From contig JABFSI010000081.1 in the NCBI GenBank assembly GCA_013140695.1, positions 1-46,876 on the forward strand: 46,876 nucleotides of DNA. Reading direction: 5' to 3'. This document shows positions 10,050 to 17,587 of this stretch, in pieces. A program made the position numbers and the translations under genes. This DNA is from Sideroxydans sp. GTDB taxonomy: Bacteria > Pseudomonadota > Gammaproteobacteria > Burkholderiales > Gallionellaceae. Positions within the stretch are counted from its first letter, which is position 1. Each line of letters opens with the position of its first letter. The notes below the pieces were generated by a model. That model was not told where the DNA came from and did no database searches. It worked only from the letters and a program-made list of their open reading frames with translations.

Positions 10050-11453
10050 ATGACAGTTCGTACTCGATTCGCTCCCAGCCCGACTGGCTATTTGCACATC
10101 GGCGGCGCTCGCACCGCCCTCTTCTCTTGGGCCTACGCACGCAAGCATGGCGGAACATTCATTTTGCGTATTGAAGACACCGACCTTGAGCGTTCCACGC
10201 CCGAAGCCGTACAAGCGATTTTGGATGGTATGAACTGGTTGGAATTGAATTACGACGAAGGTCCGTTTTATCAGATGCAACGTATGCCGCGTTACAAGGA
10301 GGTGATTCAGCAGATGTTGACTGAAGGGACGGCCTATTACTGCTATACCTCCCCCGCCGAATTAGATGCGTTACGAGAAGCGCAACGTGCACGTGGGGAA
10401 AAGCCGCGTTACGACGGCAGATGGCGGCCTGAAGTGGGCAAGACCTTACCTGCGATTCCCGCTGGCATTACGCCGGTGGTGCGCTTCAAAAATCCAACTG
10501 ATGGTGTGGTGACTTGGAAAGATATGGTCAAGGGCGACATCGAATTCAGCAATGCCGAACTCGACGACCTCATCATCGCCCGCTCTGAAGGTACGCCCAC
10601 TTATAACTTCTGCGTGGTGGTGGATGATTGGGATATGGGTATCACGCAAGTTATTCGCGGCGACGACCATGTGAACAACACGCCGCGTCAAATCAACATC
10701 CTTAAAGCACTGGGCGCGACCGTGCCCAACTACGCACACCTCTCCATGATTCTGGGGGACGATGGCGCGAAGCTGTCCAAGCGTCACGGCGCGGTCAGCG
10801 TGATGCAGTACGACGAGGAAGGCTACTTGCGCGAAGCTGTTATCAACTACCTCGCACGCTTGGGTTGGTCGCATGGGGATGATGAAGTGTTCACCGTCGA
10901 GCAGTTCTGCGCATGGTTTGACCTCGACCACATCACCCCTTCGGCCGCGCAATTCAACACCGAGAAATTGCGCTGGATGAACAATCTCTACATGAAGCAA
11001 ATGGACAACGACGAGCTCGCAGCCAGAGTGCTCCCCCGTATTAAAGCGCGTGGCATCAAGGTCAGCGATACGCCCTCACTTGCAGCCATCGTGGGCTTGT
11101 ATAAAGAGCGCGTTTCCACATTGAATGAACTGGCGACTGCGGCAGAAATTTTTTACACCGACGTCACCCCAGATTCAGCATTGCTGGACGCTCAACTCAC
11201 TGCGGAATCCATTCCCGCTGTGCAAGATTTCGCTACAAAAATCGCCACGGTTGCATGGGAAACCAGCGCCATCAGCGCAACAATTAAAGAAGTCATCACC
11301 CAACATAATTTGAAAATGCCCAAACTCGCTATGCCCTTGCGTGTCATTTTGACAGGGCAAGCACAAGCTCCTTCCGTTGATGCTTTGGTGGTTTTATTCA
11401 CGCGAGAAATGGTGCTAGCTCGCATTGAGAAAAGTCTCTCTAAAAAAACTTGA
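10050..11453 (+). CDS. gltX: Glutamyl-tRNA synthetase
   Basis: GltX charges tRNA-Glu with glutamate. This class I synthetase of 467 residues has the HIGH-type motif in [16 protein letters not shown] near the N-terminus and the KMSKS-type motif [19 protein letters not shown] and the anticodon-binding C-terminal helical domain are also present. The ATG at 10050 gives the standard start [13 protein letters not shown]; an upstream in-frame ATG would overlap the promoter. Its substrate tRNA-Glu is encoded 160 nt downstream. The length and the absence of a second short paralogue favour a full GltX rather than the GluQ tRNA-modifying form. Confidence 0.96.
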   Translation: MTVRTRFAPSPTGYLHIGGARTALFSWAYARKHGGTFILRIEDTDLERSTPEAVQAILDGMNWLELNYDEGPFYQMQRMPRYKEVIQQMLTEGTAYYCYTSPAELDALREAQRARGEKPRYDGRWRPEVGKTLPAIPAGITPVVRFKNPTDGVVTWKDMVKGDIEFSNAELDDLIIARSEGTPTYNFCVVVDDWDMGITQVIRGDDHVNNTPRQINILKALGATVPNYAHLSMILGDDGAKLSKRHGAVSVMQYDEEGYLREAVINYLARLGWSHGDDEVFTVEQFCAWFDLDHITPSAAQFNTEKLRWMNNLYMKQMDNDELAARVLPRIKARGIKVSDTPSLAAIVGLYKERVSTLNELATAAEIFYTDVTPDSALLDAQLTAESIPAVQDFATKIATVAWETSAISATIKEVITQHNLKMPKLAMPLRVILTGQAQAPSVDALVVLFTREMVLARIEKSLSKKT

Positions 11454-11461
11454 TGAGTTGC

Positions 11462-11490
11462 TTTACAAGGTAGGGTCTCGTCACTATAAT
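11462..11490 (+). promoter_or_regulatory. Strong promoter of the tRNA-Ala/tRNA-Glu operon
   Basis: TTTACA (5/6 to -35 consensus), a 17-nt spacer and a perfect TATAAT are followed by GCGCGC. Transcription would start near 11497, about 18 nt before tRNA-Ala. The GC-rich discriminator fits stringent control of stable RNA. Confidence 0.8.
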
Positions 11491-11514
11491 GCGCGCTCTT
11501 TTCGGGGGCACCCT

Positions 11515-11590
<76 letters not shown>

Positions 11591-11611
11591 AAAAGAAAAT
11601 GTAGCACCGCA

Positions 11612-11687
11612 GTCCCCATCGTCTAGAGGCCTAGGACACCGCCCTTTCACGGCGATAACACGAGTTCGAATCTCGTTGGGGACGCCA
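11612..11687 (+). tRNA. tRNA-Glu (anticodon TTC)
   Basis: The sequence closely matches bacterial tRNA-Glu: GTCCCC acceptor stem paired with GGGGAC, D arm GTCTAGAGGCCTAGGAC, anticodon loop CTTTCAC (anticodon TTC), T arm GAGTTCGAATCTC, and encoded CCA at 11685-11687. It follows tRNA-Ala by 21 nt, on the same transcript. Confidence 0.95.
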
Positions 11688-11693
11688 AATAAC

Positions 11694-11725
11694 AAAAAAG
11701 CCTCGCAGTGATGCGAGGCTTTTTT
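11694..11725 (+). terminator. Rho-independent terminator of the tRNA operon
   Basis: A GCCTCGCA/TGCGAGGC stem with loop GTGA is flanked by an A run on the left and a T run on the right, so it can stop transcription in either direction. It closes the tRNA-Ala/tRNA-Glu transcript 20 nt before the amidotransferase gene, which therefore needs its own promoter or read-through. Confidence 0.9.
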
Positions 11726-11745
11726 ACTTTTACGGGATGATCACT

Positions 11746-13521
11746 ATGTGCGGAATTTGCGGCGAATTACGTTTCGATAAACAAACACCTCATCCCGATC
11801 TCATTAAGCGTATGAGCGCCAAGCTGGCACGGCGCGGCCCTGATTCTCAAGGGATGTTTAACGATGGCGCGGTTGCTTTTGGGCATCGACGCCTGTCCAT
11901 CATCGACCTATCTGAACAAGCCAAGCAGCCCATGGTTGATGAAACGCTCCAACTCACCTTGGTGTTCAACGGCACCATTTACAACTACAAAGAACTACGT
12001 GCCGAATTGCAGGCGATGGAATATGAATTTTTTTCCGAGGGAGATAGCGAGGTTATCCTCAAGGCTTATCACGCGTGGGGGGAACAATGCGTCGAACGTT
12101 TTTATGGCATGTTCGCTTTTGCCATTTGGGATAAGCGCTCACAAAAACTCTTTCTAGCACGCGACCGCTTTGGCATAAAACCCCTGTATTACGCATTAGA
12201 TGGGGCATCACTGCGTTTTGCCTCAACCTTGCAAGCCTTAATTGCCGCAGGCGGTGTAGATACCAGCATTGACCCCATCGCACTACATCATCAGCTGACA
12301 CTCCACGCCTCTGTACATGCCCCACGCACCTTGCTTAATGGTGTAAAAAAACTTCCGCCTGCCCACTGCATGACTTTTACAGCAGAGGGAGAAGTCACAC
12401 TACGGCGCTATTGGTCATTGAATGCCACGCGTCCCAGTGCCTCATTAAGTGAAGCCGACTGGCTGCTTGCAACACGTTACGTGCTAAAAAAATCTGTCGA
12501 GCGCCATCGCCTTGCGGCAGATGTTCCCGTCGGTGTTTTGCTTTCAGGCGGACTCGATTCCAGTCTTATCGTAGGATTATTAGCTGATCATGTAGAAGAC
12601 CTACACACTTTCTCCATTGGCTTTGAAGACATCGGCGGGGATGCCGAAAAAGGCGACGAGTTCGAGTATTCAGACCAAGTGGTCGAACGCTTCCACACAC
12701 ATCATCACAAATATCTGATTCCCAATAGCGAAGTGCTCAAGCGCTTACCTGAAGCGGTATGCAGCATGTCAGAACCAATGGTGAGTCAGGACAACATTGC
12801 CTTCTATTTATTGGCAGAAAAAGTATCTCAAGAGGTGAAGGTGGTGCTGGCAGGTCAAGGGGCGGACGAGGTGTTTGGCGGTTACTTCTGGTATCCGCAG
12901 ATGGATGCTGCGCAAGGTGCCTCACTCGAAAAATTTCGTTCGCACTATTTCGATCGCGACCATGCCGAGTATTTAGAAACCGTCACTGCGCCATTCCACA
13001 CCCCCGACGTCAGTAGCGCATTCGTACAACGCGAACTTTCACAAGCCAATGCCGACACGTTTCTCGACCAAGTATTGCGCTTCGATGTCACCACCCTCAT
13101 CGTGGACGACCCCGTCAAACGTATGGACAACATGAGCATGGCGTGGGGATTAGAAGCGCGCGTACCATTTTTAGACCATGAATTAGTCGAATTAGCCGCG
13201 CGTATGCCGCCCGAATTACGCCTCAAAGAAGGCGGCAAATTCCCGCTTAAAGCCATTGCGCGCGGATTAATTCCTGATACCGTCATTGATAGACCCAAAG
13301 GTTACTTCCCTGTGCCCGCATTGAAATATGTACGCGGAGAAATTTTACAATTCATGCGCGATATTTTGATGTCAGAAGCGTGTGTAAAGCGCGGCGTGTT
13401 TAATCGCGCTTATGTAGAAAAATTACTGGCCGCCCCTGAATCTTATTTCACGCGACTCAACGGCAGTAAATTGTGGCATCTCGCATTGTTGGAATACTGG
13501 CTTCAGCTCAATGTTGATTAG
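11746..13521 (+). CDS. Asparagine synthase-family amidotransferase, N-acetylglutaminylglutamine (NAGGN) type
   Basis: This is a glutamine-hydrolysing amidotransferase of about 591 residues. The start at the ATG at 11746 leaves Cys2 (MCGICGE) as the nucleophile of the Ntn glutaminase domain (about 1-200; RRGPDSQG, GHRRLSIIDLS and FNGTIYNY are present). The synthetase domain has the PP-loop LLSGGLDSS and the late motifs VDDPVKRMDN, GLEARVPFLDHELVE and DRPKGYFPVPALKY. From memory the pattern, length and late motifs fit the amidotransferase that makes the osmolyte N-acetylglutaminylglutamine amide better than AsnB of amino-acid synthesis. Its usual partner, a GNAT/ATP-grasp ligase (Ngg), is not in this window, so subfamily assignment stays moderate. 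Confidence 0.85.
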   Translation: MCGICGELRFDKQTPHPDLIKRMSAKLARRGPDSQGMFNDGAVAFGHRRLSIIDLSEQAKQPMVDETLQLTLVFNGTIYNYKELRAELQAMEYEFFSEGDSEVILKAYHAWGEQCVERFYGMFAFAIWDKRSQKLFLARDRFGIKPLYYALDGASLRFASTLQALIAAGGVDTSIDPIALHHQLTLHASVHAPRTLLNGVKKLPPAHCMTFTAEGEVTLRRYWSLNATRPSASLSEADWLLATRYVLKKSVERHRLAADVPVGVLLSGGLDSSLIVGLLADHVEDLHTFSIGFEDIGGDAEKGDEFEYSDQVVERFHTHHHKYLIPNSEVLKRLPEAVCSMSEPMVSQDNIAFYLLAEKVSQEVKVVLAGQGADEVFGGYFWYPQMDAAQGASLEKFRSHYFDRDHAEYLETVTAPFHTPDVSSAFVQRELSQANADTFLDQVLRFDVTTLIVDDPVKRMDNMSMAWGLEARVPFLDHELVELAARMPPELRLKEGGKFPLKAIARGLIPDTVIDRPKGYFPVPALKYVRGEILQFMRDILMSEACVKRGVFNRAYVEKLLAAPESYFTRLNGSKLWHLALLEYWLQLNVD

Positions 13522-13541
13522 CGTGCGAAATAACACCTTAA

Positions 13542-14684
13542 CTATCCCTGCACTCCCCTCATCAACTTCCGAATGTTTTGCGCATCCGGCTGTAACACCA
13601 CCCCCCGCTCGGTAATCAGCCCCGTTACCAATTCAGCAGGGGTCACATCAAACGAGGGATTGCGAATCTTCACCCCTTCTGCCGCCCAATGATAGTCGCG
13701 GAAGCCCTTTACCTCTTCTACAGAGCGCTCCTCGATGGGGATGTCCTTGCCCGTGGCGATATTCAGGTCGATGGTCGAAAGAGGGCATGCCACATAGAAC
13801 GGGATGTTGTGGCGCTTGGCCAGCACCGCCACCATGTAGGTACCGATCTTGTTCGCCACATCACCGTTGGCCGCCACGCGATCCGTGCCGACCACCACCG
13901 CGTCGATCTCACCCTGCGCCATCATGTATCCCGCCATATTGTCGGTGATCAGCGTCACGGGGATGTTCTCCTGCACCATCTCCCACGCCGTCAGCCGTGC
14001 GCCTTGCAGGAAAGGCCGCGTCTCGTCTGCGATGACGGAGATCTTCTTGCCCGCCTCCACCGCCGAACGGAACACCCCCAGCGCCGTGCCCCACCCCGCC
14101 GTCGCCAACGCCCCAGCATTGCAATGCGTCAACACCCGCGCGCCGTCCTTCAGTAAGGCCGCGCCGTGTGCACCCATCGCCTTGTTGATACGGATGTCCT
14201 CGGCCAATATCTCATGCGCCTCGGCCAGCAGGCGCTGCGCTATCTCTTGTGGGGATTGTGTCGCGACGCCCTCCCAAACCTTGCGCATCCGCTGCAACGC
14301 CCAGAACAGATTCACCGCCGTCGGGCGGCTTGCCACCAGCACCTTGAAGCCTTCCTCCATGCCTGCGTTAAAAACCACCGCATCGTCATTCCCGCGAAAG
14401 CGGGAATCCAGTTTATTGAAAGCACTGGATTCCGGGTCAAGCCCGGAATGACGACCTTCCAAGGCATTGCTCAACTTCAACGCCTCCAGCGCCACCCCAT
14501 AAGCCGCCGCCACGCCAATCGCCGGCGCCCCGCGCACCACCATACTGCGGATGCCTTCTGCCACCGAAGCGGCAGTGTAGTAACTCAGGTATTCAAAGGC
14601 GGCTGGCAGGATGCGCTGATCCACCATCTCCAGCCGATTGTTGAACCAACGCAAGGTTTCGACTTTCATTTCTGTTGAACTCAT
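13542..14684 (-). CDS. mtnA: S-methyl-5-thioribose-1-phosphate isomerase with translated repeat insert
   Basis: MtnA isomerises 5-methylthioribose-1-phosphate to the ribulose form in salvage of methylthioadenosine; related enzymes also take 5-deoxyribose-1-phosphate. Family motifs are RGAPAIGVAAAYG, THCNAGALATAGWGTALG with the catalytic Cys, and VVVGTDRVAANGDVANKIGTY with the catalytic Asp. At 380 residues it is about 30 longer than usual. The excess is residues 78-101, encoded by a palindromic repeat that stays in frame between conserved helices. The start overlaps the GFA-fold gene stop by 4 nt (ATGA). An internal ATG at codon 6 is an alternative start. Confidence 0.94.
   Translation of the reverse strand: MSSTEMKVETLRWFNNRLEMVDQRILPAAFEYLSYYTAASVAEGIRSMVVRGAPAIGVAAAYGVALEALKLSNALEGRHSGLDPESSAFNKLDSRFRGNDDAVVFNAGMEEGFKVLVASRPTAVNLFWALQRMRKVWEGVATQSPQEIAQRLLAEAHEILAEDIRINKAMGAHGAALLKDGARVLTHCNAGALATAGWGTALGVFRSAVEAGKKISVIADETRPFLQGARLTAWEMVQENIPVTLITDNMAGYMMAQGEIDAVVVGTDRVAANGDVANKIGTYMVAVLAKRHNIPFYVACPLSTIDLNIATGKDIPIEERSVEEVKGFRDYHWAAEGVKIRNPSFDVTPAELVTGLITERGVVLQPDAQNIRKLMRGVQG
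14384..14453. repeat. 70-bp palindromic repeat inside mtnA
   Basis: The element begins CGTCATTCC and ends GGAATGACG, so its ends are inverted copies. Each half also makes its own hairpin (CCCGC GAAA GCGGG; CCGGG TCAA GCCCGG), and the inner arms AATCCAG/CTGGATT pair across the centre. Elements of this look are widespread intergenic repeats in proteobacteria (from memory). Here it lies in a coding region and is translated in frame as a charged, Gly/Asn/Asp-rich 24-residue segment. Confidence 0.85.
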
Positions 14685-15049
14685 AGCGAAGCTCCATCAA
14701 AAGTATCAACAACTAACGCCAGTGGATTAACCCCCTCGATACACCCTACGTTTAGCCTGAAATGCCCTGGCTTGCTTTGAGGTTCGTGGAAAGTGTAAAT
14801 CCCACATTTGTTGCAAAAATGGTGCTTGGCAGTTTTAGAACCAAACTGATACGTTGATAACGAATCGCCAAGCACCTCTACATTCATATCTTCAGGGGGC
14901 ACAGTGAACGCAGTCATCACTGCTCCCTTGCGAATACAAATCGAACAATTACAACGCAGCCCATTGGTGATTTCAGGAGCCGAAAATAGATACGAAATTG
15001 AGCCGCAGTGACAACCACCTTTATATTTTTTCAATTCCATTTCTCCCAT
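14681..15049 (-). CDS. GFA/CENP-V-fold zinc protein
   Basis: This small protein of about 120 residues has the zinc ligands of the glutathione-dependent formaldehyde-activating (GFA) fold: GGCHCG near the N-terminus, CNCSIC in the middle and FCNKCGIY later. Members bind Zn and some act on glutathione adducts of aldehydes; the substrate here is unknown. Its stop overlaps the mtnA start (ATGA), so the two are translationally coupled. I used the ATG at 15049; an ATG at 15040 and a TTG at 15055 are also possible. Confidence 0.8.
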   Translation of the reverse strand: MGEMELKKYKGGCHCGSISYLFSAPEITNGLRCNCSICIRKGAVMTAFTVPPEDMNVEVLGDSLSTYQFGSKTAKHHFCNKCGIYTFHEPQSKPGHFRLNVGCIEGVNPLALVVDTFDGASL

Positions 15050-15066
15050 AGCCAACTCAATCCACT

Positions 15067-15807
15067 TTATCTCTTTGCCCCAATATCCTTGCCAATCGCG
15101 CCTGCCAGACCAACTTCATATTCATTCACTGCTGCCAAAAAGAATTCACGCATATCTTCCAGCGCAACTTGAATCCCAATGGACTCAAACCCTTCATCGT
15201 CAGCATCGAGCGGCACATTGCCGATCAGCACCTCTTTCGCGTATTCGCGCTGGAATGATGGATCGGCCTGTGTTCCTGCATCGAGGATGTCTTGTATCGT
15301 TTTGCCGCGTTGCATCAGGATCATCAAGTCGTACAGGTCGCGCGACCGCACTCTTTGCGAGATGAGCCAGGACTTCATGTTGAACAAGGCTTCTTCATCG
15401 GCGATGCTGAAGCAGGTTTTGCTTTTGATTCTTTTCATTCCCGCAAAGTGGCGATAGGGAACGTCGTCGCGAGCGAAGAATGTGACCTTCACGCCGCCGA
15501 TGATGTGGTCTCGGCTTTGCAATAGCAGGTCAATGCCGTTGATGCGCGCTTGCGATATTTTCCAGGCTGGGGTGGCGAATTCGTGAGGGATGCCATGCTG
15601 GCTCAAATTGATCAGGATGGAATCCACGCGGTTTTTTGACATGGACTTTTCAGGCAACCAGAAATCCAAGTCTTCACTCAATCGGTAGCCAATCTGGATG
15701 GAGAGTGCCGTGCCGCCGATCAGGACAAAGCCTTTCATCAAAGGCTCTTTCGCCAGCACTTCGAATACGTGCCGAGTGCGCTCTGGCATGCAATCAAGCT
15801 TGAGCAT
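15067..15807 (-). CDS. AbiEii/AbiGii-family nucleotidyltransferase toxin
   Basis: The 246-residue protein carries the minimal nucleotidyltransferase motif GGTALSIQIGYRLSEDLDFW (about residues 32-51), in which the GG and the DxD provide nucleotide and metal binding. A later LYDLMIL helix is typical of the family. Such proteins are toxins of AbiE-type systems and related HTH/NTase pairs; they transfer nucleotides to tRNA or other targets. It overlaps the HTH gene upstream by 14 nt. The ATG at 15805-15807 has an AAAAGG site before it. The target cannot be told from sequence. Confidence 0.82.
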   Translation of the reverse strand: MLKLDCMPERTRHVFEVLAKEPLMKGFVLIGGTALSIQIGYRLSEDLDFWLPEKSMSKNRVDSILINLSQHGIPHEFATPAWKISQARINGIDLLLQSRDHIIGGVKVTFFARDDVPYRHFAGMKRIKSKTCFSIADEEALFNMKSWLISQRVRSRDLYDLMILMQRGKTIQDILDAGTQADPSFQREYAKEVLIGNVPLDADDEGFESIGIQVALEDMREFFLAAVNEYEVGLAGAIGKDIGAKR

Positions 15808-16264
15808 GCAGTGCCTTTTCGATGTTGCCCAACATCCTATTCAAGGTAGGTGCGGTTGCTTGGTGCTTGATCGTGAACTTGTCGATGGAACGGCGTAATG
15901 GATTAGTACCAAAATGGACCGCAACTTTTGCCATATCTTCAAATAGACCTCGCTCCACCACCTTGTCGATCAGCAGCGCATCGGACATAGCAGAGTTGCT
16001 CCAGTCGTAGGGGAAGGACAAATCTAGGCTGGCGGACTTGCGTGGGGATGGTGTAGCCACTTCGTGTGAACTGACCAAATTCAGACTCACCGATAGGATG
16101 CGATTGAGACGATTCACCCCAATCTCATTGATGGAACCATTCTCCAACCCATTGATGGTTGCGCGCGAAACATCGGCCAAGCTCGCCAACTCGGCCTGAC
16201 TAACGCCCGCCTTGAGACGGGATTGCTTGATTTGAAGCCCTGCGGTTTTGAGATTTAGGAGCAT
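15794..16264 (-). CDS. XRE-family HTH antitoxin
   Basis: The N-terminal third is a Cro/C1-type helix-turn-helix (SQAELASLADVSRATINGLENG, matching the recognition helix pattern). The C-terminal part has no domain I recognise and probably binds the toxin. It overlaps the nucleotidyltransferase gene by 14 nt, the usual antitoxin-first order. The ATG at 16262-16264 is my choice; a TTG six codons upstream (16280-16282) is also open. An 18-bp perfect palindrome lies just upstream, likely its own operator. Confidence 0.8.
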   Translation of the reverse strand: MLLNLKTAGLQIKQSRLKAGVSQAELASLADVSRATINGLENGSINEIGVNRLNRILSVSLNLVSSHEVATPSPRKSASLDLSFPYDWSNSAMSDALLIDKVVERGLFEDMAKVAVHFGTNPLRRSIDKFTIKHQATAPTLNRMLGNIEKALHAQA

Positions 16265-16295
16265 TGGATGGATGCTACTCAAGGCAAGCTTTGAA

Positions 16296-16313
16296 TGTCA
16301 AATATATTTGACA
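16296..16313 (-). promoter_or_regulatory. 18-bp perfect palindrome, probable antitoxin operator
   Basis: TGTCAAATATATTTGACA reads identically on both strands and lies 31 nt before the antitoxin ATG. It contains a TTGACA -35-like box; 18 nt on is TAGCAT, so a transcript from it would start at about the ATG with almost no leader. A dimeric HTH antitoxin binding here would repress its own operon. Confidence 0.7.
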
Positions 16314-16339
16314 CTCGTTTGAGATGAACTTCCACACGG

Positions 16340-16867
16340 CTAGTCGCCCTCAAATTCACACAACGCAAACACTTTCTGCCCCAGCTTCTCCAACCTTGCA
16401 CGTCCACCGATATCCGGCAGGTCGATGATGAAACAACATTCGACGATATTGCCGCCCATCTTTTCGATGAGGATGCAGGCGGCTTCGGCTGTACCACCTG
16501 TAGCGATGAGGTCGTCCACCAGCAATACCCTTTCGCCTTTCTGGATGGCATCGGTGTGGATCTCGATGCGGTCGGTGCCGTATTCAAGTGCGTAGTCGTG
16601 GCCGATGGTCTCGGCAGGCAGCTTGCCTTTCTTGCGGATGGGTACAAAGCCTTTGCCCAAGGCATAAGCCAATGGCGCACCGAGGATGAAGCCGCGCGAT
16701 TCGATGCCGGCGATCTTGTCTATCTTTATATCTTTGTAGCGACGCACCAGTTCATCCACCGTGGCGCGAAAGCCATCTGAGTCTTTGAGCAAGGTAGTGA
16801 TGTCGCGAAACTGGATACCTTGTTTGGGGTAATGCGGGACGGTGCGTATCTTCGATTTGATGGGCAT
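16340..16867 (-). CDS. apt: Adenine phosphoribosyltransferase
   Basis: Apt makes AMP from adenine and PRPP. The 175-residue protein has the family N-terminal [19 protein letters not shown], the flexible loop [10 protein letters not shown] and the PRPP-binding motif [14 protein letters not shown]. Adenine is the base released by MtnP, which is encoded two genes upstream, so Apt closes the purine branch of methylthioadenosine recycling. An AGGA site precedes the ATG. Confidence 0.96.
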   Translation of the reverse strand: MPIKSKIRTVPHYPKQGIQFRDITTLLKDSDGFRATVDELVRRYKDIKIDKIAGIESRGFILGAPLAYALGKGFVPIRKKGKLPAETIGHDYALEYGTDRIEIHTDAIQKGERVLLVDDLIATGGTAEAACILIEKMGGNIVECCFIIDLPDIGGRARLEKLGQKVFALCEFEGD

Positions 16868-16898
16868 TTCGTTTTCCTATTCAGCTCTGTTGCTTCCA

Positions 16899-16940
16899 TT
16901 CATCCTTCGATACGGCTGCGCCTACTCAGGACGAACGGAA
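16899..16940. repeat. Short dispersed-repeat-like sequence between apt and the aldolase gene
   Basis: The intergenic stretch contains CCTTCGATACG, then CTCAGGACGAACGG. This resembles a short repeat (TTCGACAGGCTCAGGACGAACGG-like) scattered in intergenic regions of many proteobacteria, as I recall it. Only one copy is visible in this window, so repeat status rests on recall. Confidence 0.45.
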
Positions 16941-16946
16941 CGGGTT

Positions 16947-17585
16947 TCAACTACGTTTCTTATATTCGACGAATTTTTCCTTCACTGCGTGCATCTGTTG
17001 AGCGGTAAGTATCTGCGGCGTACCGACTTGCAGGGTGCGCCAATAGATCTCGCACAGATATTCGACTTCTTGCGCAACGGACAGTGCATCAGCCAAGTCT
17101 TTACCCAAGGCGATCATGCCGTGGTTACCTAGCAGGCAAGCCTTGCGGTCGCGCAACGCTTCGAGTGCGAGGTCGGAAAGGTTCTGCTCCCCAAAGATGG
17201 TGTACGGTGTGCAACGGATGCTGTCGCCGCCTGCGATGGCGATGTGGTAATGCACCGCTGGCACGTCGCGTCCCAGGCAAGCGATGGTGGTGGCGAAGGT
17301 GGAGTGCATGTGCAGCACCGCGCCGATCTCGGGACGGGCTACGAAGATGTCGCGGTGGAAGCGCCATTCGCTGGAAGGTTTGCCGCCTTGCAGCACCTTA
17401 CCTTCCAAATCCATGTGCACCATGCTGTCAGTTGTCATCTCCGCCACCGGCAACGCTGATGGCGTGATGAGCATGCCTTCCCCATGTCGCACCGAGGCGT
17501 TACCTGCGGTGCCGCGGTTAAGACCCAGTTCGACTAGGCGACGCGAAGCAGCTAGGAGTTGTTGGCGGGATTCTTGTTCGCTCAT
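16947..17585 (-). CDS. FucA-like class II aldolase, probable DHAP-shunt aldolase
   Basis: The 212-residue protein is a zinc class II aldolase of the fuculose-phosphate aldolase type: GNASVR phosphate loop, MLITPS, catalytic Glu in PSSEWRFH, metal His pair in HMHSTFAT, and third His in GNHGM. Its motifs match FucA more than the MtnB dehydratase. Placed 2 nt after mtnP and in the same group as mtnA, it probably splits 5-methylthioribulose-1-phosphate, or 5-deoxyribulose-1-phosphate, into DHAP and an aldehyde. I chose the ATG at 17583-17585; the frame is open further upstream but runs into mtnP. Function rests on context. Confidence 0.8.
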   Translation of the reverse strand: MSEQESRQQLLAASRRLVELGLNRGTAGNASVRHGEGMLITPSALPVAEMTTDSMVHMDLEGKVLQGGKPSSEWRFHRDIFVARPEIGAVLHMHSTFATTIACLGRDVPAVHYHIAIAGGDSIRCTPYTIFGEQNLSDLALEALRDRKACLLGNHGMIALGKDLADALSVAQEVEYLCEIYWRTLQVGTPQILTAQQMHAVKEKFVEYKKRS

Positions 17586-17587
17586 GA

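Noticed and set aside
10446..11000. 184-codon open frame opposite gltX
   Set aside because: Antisense to conserved GltX motifs; no start signal and no recognisable domain.
13689..14451. Long overlapping open frames opposite mtnA
   Set aside because: Arg/His- or Ala/Ser-rich shadows caused by high-GC third positions of mtnA.
16947..17585. Methylthioribulose-1-phosphate dehydratase MtnB
   Set aside because: Same superfamily, but the PSSEWRFH, HMHSTFAT and GNHGM segments and overall pattern match fuculose-phosphate aldolase more closely, and no mtnC/mtnD genes accompany it.
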